Below, piece by piece: positions 56,320-64,000 of a stretch of DNA of 64,000 bases. The position numbers were made by a program, and so were the translations under genes. The notes under the pieces were generated by a model that worked only from the letters and a program-made list of their open reading frames with translations, was not told the DNA's origin and did no database searches. Origin of the DNA: Sphagnum compactum (taxonomy: Eukaryota > Bryophyta > Sphagnopsida > Sphagnales); assembly GCA_965153455.1 (NCBI GenBank), contig OZ234503.1:14575118-14639117 (forward strand), given 5' to 3'. The stretch's first letter is position 1, and each line of letters starts with the position of its first letter.

Positions 56320-57215
56320 GAATGGTTAATTTAGCCATGGTTAATCTCTTAATAAGTTTAACCATAGTTAATTTAACCTTGGTTAATTTTGTTGAAGTTA
56401 ATTTATCCATCATCAATTTAGCTTCTTAGTTGGTTTACCCATGATAAAATTAAGTTTTTAGTTAATTTACCCATGGTTAGGGGTAGATGCAAGCTATGAT
56501 GCCTCATTTTTTGCATCCTTATAAACTTTCTATAAAGTGTATTCTATTCAAATGTCGTAAACACATTGTAAAATCATTAATTTGAAAAAAATATTTATGG
56601 ATGAAGATTGTCAGCTTGAATAAAATATTTATTGAAAGGTGAAATTCAATAAACATACACCAATCATATAGTAATGGACTTTTAAAGTGGACATATGGAC
56701 TATAATATAGGTTTTACATTAACATTCAAATGTATTTTTTGTTATGATTTCATCTCAATATTTTTTACAGGGTCTCAATATATGATACATGATGGAAATA
56801 GAAATATGGATTGGAAAAAATTACAACAAATATTCTAGCCAACAAATAACTATGGACTTTTGAATGACCAGATTAATTTAGACCTTATTTTCAAAAGTCC
56901 CAATCTTGGTCATATTTTGTTGGATTGATATTTTTTCCCCCCTAAAATGTATAATAATAATTTTTAGATCGGAAACCTTCCATATGGACTTCATTAATTG
57001 ATTAATCACCACATATGGCCCATTCAACATTAGTTTTTAACAAAAAAATTCCATTATAATGTTAATTTTCCATTTATATGGACTTTTGGAACTAGGACTT
57101 TTGTTTCTTTTGAACCACCATAGCTTGCATCTACCCTTAGTTTAATTTAAATTAATTTAACCATGATTAATTTAACCTAGGTTTAACTTTAATTAACATG
57201 GGTTTAACTTTAGTA
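56320..57215. repeat. Palindromic TTAATTTAACCATGG array, interrupted
   Basis: GTTAATTTAACC / CCATGGTTAATTT-like words repeat at 56,320-56,480 and resume at 57,137-57,215, on either side of the 656-bp TIR element, which therefore inserted into this array. Confidence 0.7.
56481..57136. mobile_element. 656-bp TIR element with TTAG target duplication
   Basis: The left end GGGTAGATGCAAGCTATGATG and the right end complementary to GGGTAGATGCAAGCTATGGTG are 21-bp inverted repeats with one mismatch, flanked on both sides by TTAG. There is no coding potential; the interior is AT-rich with repeated TATGGACTTTT words. Non-autonomous DNA transposon; superfamily uncertain. Confidence 0.8.
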
Positions 57216-57329
57216 TTAGAGATATAATATTATTATACATAACTTAGATAAGTATATTGGGTATATTAATTTAGGTATGCATTATTCTTATGACATGTGT
57301 CCATTTTGTACACATTTATTTGCATGTAA

Positions 57330-57450
57330 GTTGCACACACAACTGTATGGTCCGAAAATTATCCAATACTGATTTTGTAGTTCCAAATGACATCTAGTTG
57401 CACTGAAGTTGCATAGTGACTAGTTACAAACGACATGATTTCTACTAGTG
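57330..57450 (-). mobile_element. CACTA-like terminus (right end)
   Basis: Ends TTTCTACTAGTG, nearly the reverse complement of the CACTACTAGAAA start at 1,146, and is preceded by GTTGCA / ACTAGTTAC words like those of the 5.8-8.1 kb element. The matching left end is not identified. Confidence 0.4.
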
Positions 57451-58199
57451 TTCTACTTTTAATGTGTGCATTGGATATGCCAATTTCGGGAGGAGGCATA
57501 CCTTTTGCCCACTTGGCTATACCAAATTAATTATGTTTTTGCAAATTTTGTGCTCTACTTTGCACACAAGAGATTTGATAATATAGGCCATCCTATGAGA
57601 ATTTTGTTGCCTTCTCATAATCTTAAGCTTACTCAAATTATGATGCAAGATAAAAATTCATACCCCTTACAAGGTACCTTTTGCTAATTCTTTCATCAGA
57701 TCTAGGACATTGCTTTGATTGTTGATTTCAAGTGTGTGAAAAATTTCCCTTGGGAACTTCAAATGAATGGCATTGGCCATCTATTATGAAAATGGGAGAT
57801 GTTTTTTTTTTTGGGTTACACATATAAAGTGATTAAATCTCCCACAAAGGAAGGAGTTGTAAAGACTTACTTCTATTGTCCTTTGTTAAACATTTCAATT
57901 TGGGTGAGGACTTCTTTTCCCAAGTAATTCAACAAATTTGGCATAATTCAAAGCCTCATAAGGTTGTCACTTTAATTTGGTTAACTTCAACAATGGGTTT
58001 TTGGTGGGATTCTAATTCAAATATATAAGTCTCAACCCCATTTGCATGGTTTGCAACTTGTAATTACTGGAAACCCCACAACACTACCTTATGGACACTA
58101 CCATGGTACGTTTAGTAGGCCTTTCACAAGGTTTGAGTGAAGTGGGGTGCTTCAAACTCTCTAGTTATCTCTTGGCTTCACATCATGTTGGGCAACATT
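57451..58199. other. AT-rich DNA before the Harbinger relic
   Basis: A 73-codon plus frame at 57,466-57,687 has no recognisable family. The stretch may include upstream parts of the Harbinger element. No other gene seen. Confidence 0.4.
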
Positions 58200-59200
58200 G
58201 TCGGTGATAATAGTGATGCACATTTACCTTAAGGACCTTCAAGTGTATATAATAGAAAGTTGACAAAATAGAGAGCTCAAGCATGTTTATTTTAACTATA
58301 TTCTTTGAGGCTTCCAACCATGGATTCATTCTTGCATGATAGAGTTGTGTTCATATGGATGTTGTTATTTAGAAATCGAAAGCTTGAGAAATAATGAATT
58401 CTATGGATGAACCTTTTGTAAGGTTTTTTTTGGTGCCTTTGTTGTGGTTGATTGTGTTAGGGGAAAAAAAGGTTTGCCCCTAGTCTTTCCCTTGATCATA
58501 TTGCACATTGCTTAAAAGTTGGCGGTTCCACTACAAGGAAGTATATTGACATAATTTGTGACATCTTCACTAATGGGAAAAAAAATTTAATCAATGCATC
58601 AGCATTCCTATAGGTATATGATTGGAAATGATCATTAAGAGTTTCAAGGTCCTTATAGGGTTACCAAATGTTATTGGTGTGATTGATAAGAGACATTTGT
58701 TTCGGGCAAACCATCCAAGGAGCAAAATGGCCTTAGCATGAGATGATTTTTTCAATAGGAAAAAAATCCATTCAATTGATTTGCAAAGGGTTTATGATGT
58801 TAACAAAATCTTTTGGAATGTTTGTGCGGGTCAACCCAAAGGGATGGGGTGCATGATGGTGGCTAATTTTTGAAAATTGTCCAACTTATATAGGGATTTG
58901 AAGAATTGTGACATTCTGCAAAAATCAATTGTGGAGGTTTTAGTCACTCTTTATTTGATTTGGGACTCTACATATCCTATTGGCAAATATTTGTAAAATA
59001 ATTGGAAATTTTTATAGGATGAGGACAAGAAAGATATGATAGTTCAATGAATTATGGTATAGTGTTTATTGAAAATGTTTTTGGGACTTTGAAAAATATG
59101 TGGCAAATTTTAAAACACCTCAATTCTAGAGTAGATAAAGCAACAAAGATCAATGTAGCTTACTACTAGTAAGATAACTTTTGTGAACAATGGAATCAAC
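58200..59200 (+). pseudogene. PIF/Harbinger (HARBI1-like) transposase relic
   Basis: Broken by many stops and frameshifts, but landmarks occur in the family's order: IAHCLKVGGSTTRKYIDIICD, GLPNVIGVID, FFNRKKIHSIDLQRVYDVN, GQPKGMG (in place of the G-P-G-x-x-H-D loop), F.KLSNLYRDLKNCDILQKS, YLIWDSTYPIGKYL and VFGTLKNMWQILKHLNSRVDKA. DDE catalytic acids at IGVID and the DSTYP region are recognisable. Such enzymes mobilise elements with TTA/TAA duplications like the MITEs at 49.3-49.9 kb. Confidence 0.7.
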
Positions 59201-59403
59201 TCGAACTTAGGCTTGATTGAATAATTACTAAGGATCCATTCATGGGATTTGGTATTAGAGAAGGAGGACGAGCAAAGGTTGAGGGAGAAAGGTTGAGAGA
59301 GAATTGTTTTGAACAAAGGGGTCATTGAATACCCAAATGGTCAAATTGACAATGAAAATTATATTTTGTTTCATAAAAAAAATAAACCTCAAATATCTAG
59401 GGA

Positions 59404-59990
59404 ATGAAATCCAATACCACTATAAATCAAATCAATATTGTTATCCAATTCCATTCCATTCCACTTTCATATACTAACAAATTTAAATCCAGATATATGC
59501 ATGAACCAATTTCAAATCCATATCCAAATCCAAATCCAAGCCAATATATTTCCTTGTTCAAATCCATGTCCAATTCCAATTCCCTTCCATTTTTATGTCT
59601 AAATATATATAGAATTTCAATCCAAACTCCAAACTATTTCCAATCCAAGTGATATATCCAATTCCAATCTCAATCCATTCCATTTCCTTGTCCAAATCCA
59701 TATCTAATTCCATCCAATCAAAAATACAATTTCCAATCCAATTCAATTGAAATCCAAATCCAAATTGAAAATTAATTTCATTCCAATTTCAAATTCCAAA
59801 CCAATTCCATAAATTTTCAATTTCAATTCCCAATCCAATTTCAAAATTCCAAATGAATTCCAATTCAATTCCAAATCCATTTCTCCATTCAATTGAAATG
59901 AAATCCAAAACCAATTCAAATCAAATTATGAAACTCAATCCAAAGCAATTCAAATCCATTACAAGAATTCAAATCAATTGAAATAAAATT
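59404..59990. repeat. Degenerate AAATCC / CAATTC short-unit array
   Basis: Nearly 600 bp built from variants of CCAAATCCAAAT, CCAATTCCAATT and CATTCCA. Open frames on both strands simply read the repeats. Confidence 0.85.
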
Positions 59991-62900
59991 TATGGTGTAA
60001 GATTGCACTTTAAACTAGTGTTGAACATATTGAAAATAATTGAGGGGTTTACTTCTATATATATCCCTTTAGGGACATAGCTCAGAAAAGCTTCCATGGA
60101 AATTTTATGTGCCCATCTTTTTATTTGTGATGAGGCTGTTTATCTCCCCCTGCCCCCATTGTGGGCTCTCCATTAAGAAGTAAGAACAAGGTCCCTCCTC
60201 TTGTGTAAGAATAGCTCCAAAGGTGCTCAATATGTGACCCTGCAGATGAAAATTGGATGAAGAAAGGTCAAAACATGCCAGTAGTTTGGCTCAGCAAAAT
60301 GGTTTTGACTCAACATTTTTACATTGTTTGTTGAGGCTGGCAAATGCCACACGGAAGCCTATCACCTGCTGGAGAAGAGTGCAATAAATATGATCTAACT
60401 GTTACTCCCTCCCTGTTTCTCATTGGTAAATCGTAATGATTGGTCCAGGTGGTTTGCTATTAGTGGTATCCCACCTTCCTGCAGTTCAGTGTAGTTTAAG
60501 GGCGAGGTTGGAAAAAAGTAAAATAACTAAACTTTAGCGTGATAATTTTTTTGCAAGGCCAGACACTAATCACTGCTGGAGCTTATGGAAGAGGGATAAT
60601 ATCCACAAATGTAAGGTGCCTGGCCTCTAAATTAGCTAAGAAATTTTATGTCGAGTGTTTTATATCACAAGGCAGGCCACACACACTTAATTGTTGGTTT
60701 AAAAACCATAGCTATAAAAAATCACATGGTCGATCTCAGACTTGTCTCACACTTACTTACCCATGGGGCATCCATCCTTACTCAAAGATGATCATTCATT
60801 CATTCATTCATTCAAGGGAGTCACATGATTAACCTCATCTCATAAAGAAAGATTTGTGAGTGGGATGAACCAAATTTGCTTGAAGGCTGCCTTGAGGAAG
60901 TGCAACTCACAACAATTCATCAATTTTTATAAAAAAACATAATTGTAAAACCACAAATCCAACAACCTTAAAACTATCAAAGAGAAGGTTTCTATTTCCT
61001 TTCACTCAAACTTTGGGCACAGCGAAATCTCTGCACTCCTAATGGCCACCCCCCACAACCATGACAGATTTTTCTCACCTATTTCAAGATTGTTGTTGCA
61101 CCATGAGTTGATGGGCTGAAGTGCAACATGGCCATAGGTGTAAATTAAATGAGAATCAAATCAAAGATGGGCAAAAGCTTCTAACCCTAATGCAAGGATT
61201 TTGGTTTCCTATTCTCTATAATTTCTTAAATTTTATTTTTTTGTATTTTGGTTGTAGTTAGTTTGAACCAACACGGACTTCGCACCGACAATTTTTGCAA
61301 TTTCTCGATTTTCAGTTTTTTTATTACCTTTTCCCCCCTAATTCATTTTGGTTTTAATTTAGTGTAGACCACTGCTGAAAATCTCTTTTTGGTCATCCAA
61401 CCACAAATAAACACATTGAGTTTTATGGCACAAATCAAATGTTAGATCTCGTGTAGCCTAGAAATTTAGAGGGTTTGAACTTTTCTACTCAATGGTGCCA
61501 ATGAATCTAAATTTTCATATGGGTCTGAAATTCTTCAAATCTAATAGGTATATAATTGAAACCTTCACATAATGGTTTTGTGTGACCTTTTCTGCGTCTT
61601 TGTAGTACCCTCACAATGGTCAAGTCTCCTTGGGTTTACCTAAGTAGGCATTGTTTAAAATCCACATGTACCCATTATGCAAAATTCACATACCCATTGT
61701 GCAAATCATGAAAACTATTATCTTATGAAATGTGTTGGGTACAAACACATTCCATTTCACTATGTGTTCAATTTTTTTGTCTCAACTTATTTTTGTCTCA
61801 TCTTACTGAGCTCACCCAAATTCTTATATACACCTTCTTTGGCACAATGGCCTATCCAATAGGTTCCATAATACGTCACTAGCCACCCTACTTTTCAATT
61901 CTAGAACCTTCAAACATGCAGTATGGTTGGAACTTGTCCAAAGGATCTAATGGAAAGAGACCATCACAATTTTCCATTTTATGGTTGTATCATCTTTTTA
62001 GGAGGTAGTAATTCCTTGGCTCCAATATTGGGAGTCATTCAATCTTTTCCTAAGGTTGAACCCTAGGTATCCAATGTTTTCAATTACAATTAACAAGAGT
62101 GGTTATTGCAAGTAACACTTAAGATGTTTAAGTGGTGAATTAATTGCATAATAGTTTGCCAAGTGACCATGGATCCCAAACACCTAGACCTTATTCAATG
62201 GCTTGATGTTCAAATATTACTTATACATATTTGGCTTGCAACAACAATTTGACAATTTGAAACTAAAATTATTTACCAACAATAATAAACCACGAATTGT
62301 ACTCCTCTAAACACTTCAAAATTATCCAAGTTAAATTATTATTTGAACAACATATTTTTCTATTAGGGATTTATTCATCTTTTTACCACCCTCCACAATT
62401 AGTGAAATATGTTTGCAATCCTTTACATCCATTTGTTTAACTATTAGATAATTCCTCACAATTTCACATTAAGTTGTTAATGTCAAAATTATTGTTAAGG
62501 TTTTTAATGCCCTTAATTAGACCCACCCAAAAAAAAAATTGGTGAAAAAAAATTGCCTAGCGAGTGGGATTTGGATTATTGAATTGTTAGGATGTGATAA
62601 TTTGGTAGGGGTCATGAACCACTCCATCGATATCCCATTTTGATCTTGCACTTTTGTCCCAACTTCTCACATTCATTGGATGCCAAATGATTGCCCTTGT
62701 ACTCCCCCCTTACACAACCCATCTCCCTCCAAGCTCCCTTCCATAGCTTGCACTTTTGCAAACAATATTGTGGAAATGACTATCACCCCTATAAGAACTT
62801 AGACTTTATGTTGTAATTAAGCTTGTACAATCAGTTTTTCATTTGTATTCTGCAAAACTTGAACAATGCAATGGAGGTGCTATAAACAACGGAAAGAATT

Positions 62901-64000
62901 GAATGTATGTAACTTCAAGGTATTAGCTCAAAATTTGACATGTTTGATTTTTTTTGTTGGTCTAATCTTTTGCATTGATAATTGTAGGATTTGTTCTTCC
63001 AATCTAATGTTTAATGTTGTGCCCTTAGAAGTTGGGGAAGCGCAAATGCAAAGGGGGGGAGAACAAATCCATTCAAGGGACATCATCATCATTTGTGCTT
63101 TCAATTTTAAGATGTTTTTCATTTATACGGAAATTTTTTAATTCTTGGTTTGAATTTTCAATTTTTTCAAGTGCATTTTTTTGTTCACCAACTATTCCCA
63201 TTTGATCAAAGTTTACCACACATCTTAGGTTCAAAGCTCAAGTGTTTTTGTTGTTAAGTTTGTGTTCATTGTTTTCAAACTTCACCAAATGTCTTTTTGT
63301 TCTTCATTGAATGTTTCATGCATCTTAAAAAGTCCACCAAGTGTCATATATCTTGATTTTGATATAGGCTTGTCGAAAGAGATTGGATATTCTTGTTCTT
63401 TGTAACCAATGTCCATACATTTCAAACTTTTTGTTGTGAGAAGAGGAAAGGTGTGATGGACTTTATTATACCTTGGGAAAGTTAGATTCCATTAACTACA
63501 TATAGAAATTTAGTGACATTCAAAAGGAATTGTTCATTAGATACCAATTTAGGACATTGCAATTTATAGATATTGCACTATTCTTCTAAAGGTTGTGAAA
63601 TGCTAACAATTTTTGCACCATTCTATTATTTCAATTCTATTTGTGATATTGCCAATCGGTAATTATAACATCATGGGCAATGCTTGCATTTGTTTGACAT
63701 TTTTTCAATAGTCTTTTATAGTACGACACATGACATGTTAAAGCTTTAAGATGTCATTGTTTGAGCTTGCATTACCTATAGTAGCCGCATAACCTAAAGC
63801 ATGAAAAACATTGTAACAACATGAAGCTTAAACCCTATGTCAATTTCACCACAAGGTTATGAACATGAATTTTGAGAATTTGAGATTTTTTTTTGCATAA
63901 TCAATTGCATTCACTAGCCCAAGAAGAGATATGTTACCTTGACATCCCATTTCAAGCACATGGTAGTTCCATACACCTTACTTGGGCAAAATGAATTTCA
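59991..64000. other. AT-rich intergenic DNA, no gene recognised
   Basis: Frames at 60,539-60,832, 61,677-61,862 and 62,866-63,141 have no recognisable domains or splice support. A short (ATTC)n lies at about 60,788-60,812. 61,640-61,745 loosely resembles 40,510-40,620. I see nothing else definite. Confidence 0.5.

Noticed and set aside
59404-59746. Asn/Ser/Pro-rich and Trp/Asp/Leu-rich frames
   Set aside because: Both strands of the AAATCC/CAATTC array read open; low complexity.
1-64000. CRISPR arrays, bacterial operons, organelle genes, rRNA or complete tRNA genes
   Set aside because: The minisatellites have no spacer structure, genes are spliced and nuclear in type, and no rRNA or full tRNA cloverleaf was recognised by eye.

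Overview
This is a nuclear window from a land plant. The evidence is the set of recognisable genes: a TAA1/TAR-type auxin-biosynthesis aminotransferase, separate cytosolic and mitochondrial serine hydroxymethyltransferases with plant-type exon structures, an MTPC1-type cation diffusion facilitator and an H2A.Z histone. Genes have many short exons with GT-AG or GC-AG introns, sitting in AT-rich, transposon-scarred DNA. Sparse genes, CCTA/TAGG repeats and decayed LINE relics would suit a fern, lycophyte or bryophyte-like genome, but the sequence alone does not fix the clade.

Layout. Positions 1-10.3 kb are AT-rich repeat DNA: CTAC/TAGG arrays, a CACTA-like element (about 5.83-8.14 kb) with a tandem array split by a dispersed repeat, and a broken coiled-coil plus RING-like reading frame (8.27-9.21 kb). 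Five spliced genes follow, all on the minus strand: TAR-like aminotransferase (10,342-12,858; 5 exons, 450 aa), cytosolic SHMT (18,704-20,677; 4 exons, 479 aa), MTPC1-like metal transporter (26,026-31,442; 13 exons, 680 aa), mitochondrial SHMT (33,481-38,671; 15 exons, 524 aa) and H2A.Z (44,047-45,465; 2 exons, 140 aa). All exon junctions were worked out by hand and every phase closes. A GC-rich LINE 3' fragment with a 15-bp target-site duplication sits between cytosolic SHMT and MTPC1 (21,984-23,316). Minisatellites of 53-54 bp lie upstream of MTPC1 and of mitochondrial SHMT. A decayed multi-exon gene with preserved splice sites lies at 40,995-42,030 on the plus strand.

From about 46.5 kb to the end no intact gene is visible. 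This part holds three MITE-like elements (49.03-49.92 kb), a degenerate reverse-transcriptase relic of the same broad class as the 22-kb insertion (50-52.2 kb), an L1-like LINE relic (54.7-56.3 kb), a 656-bp terminal-inverted-repeat element (56,481-57,136), a PIF/Harbinger transposase relic (58.2-59.2 kb) and a degenerate AAATCC/CAATTC array (59.4-60.0 kb).

Functionally, the two SHMTs interconvert serine and glycine in one-carbon metabolism in different compartments. MTPC1-type carriers move divalent metals and this one has a presequence-like N-terminus. The TAR-like enzyme would make indole-3-pyruvate from tryptophan. H2A.Z is a chromatin variant. Nothing shows that they form one pathway; the placement of two distant SHMT subfamilies within 20 kb on the same strand is the most notable gene-level feature.
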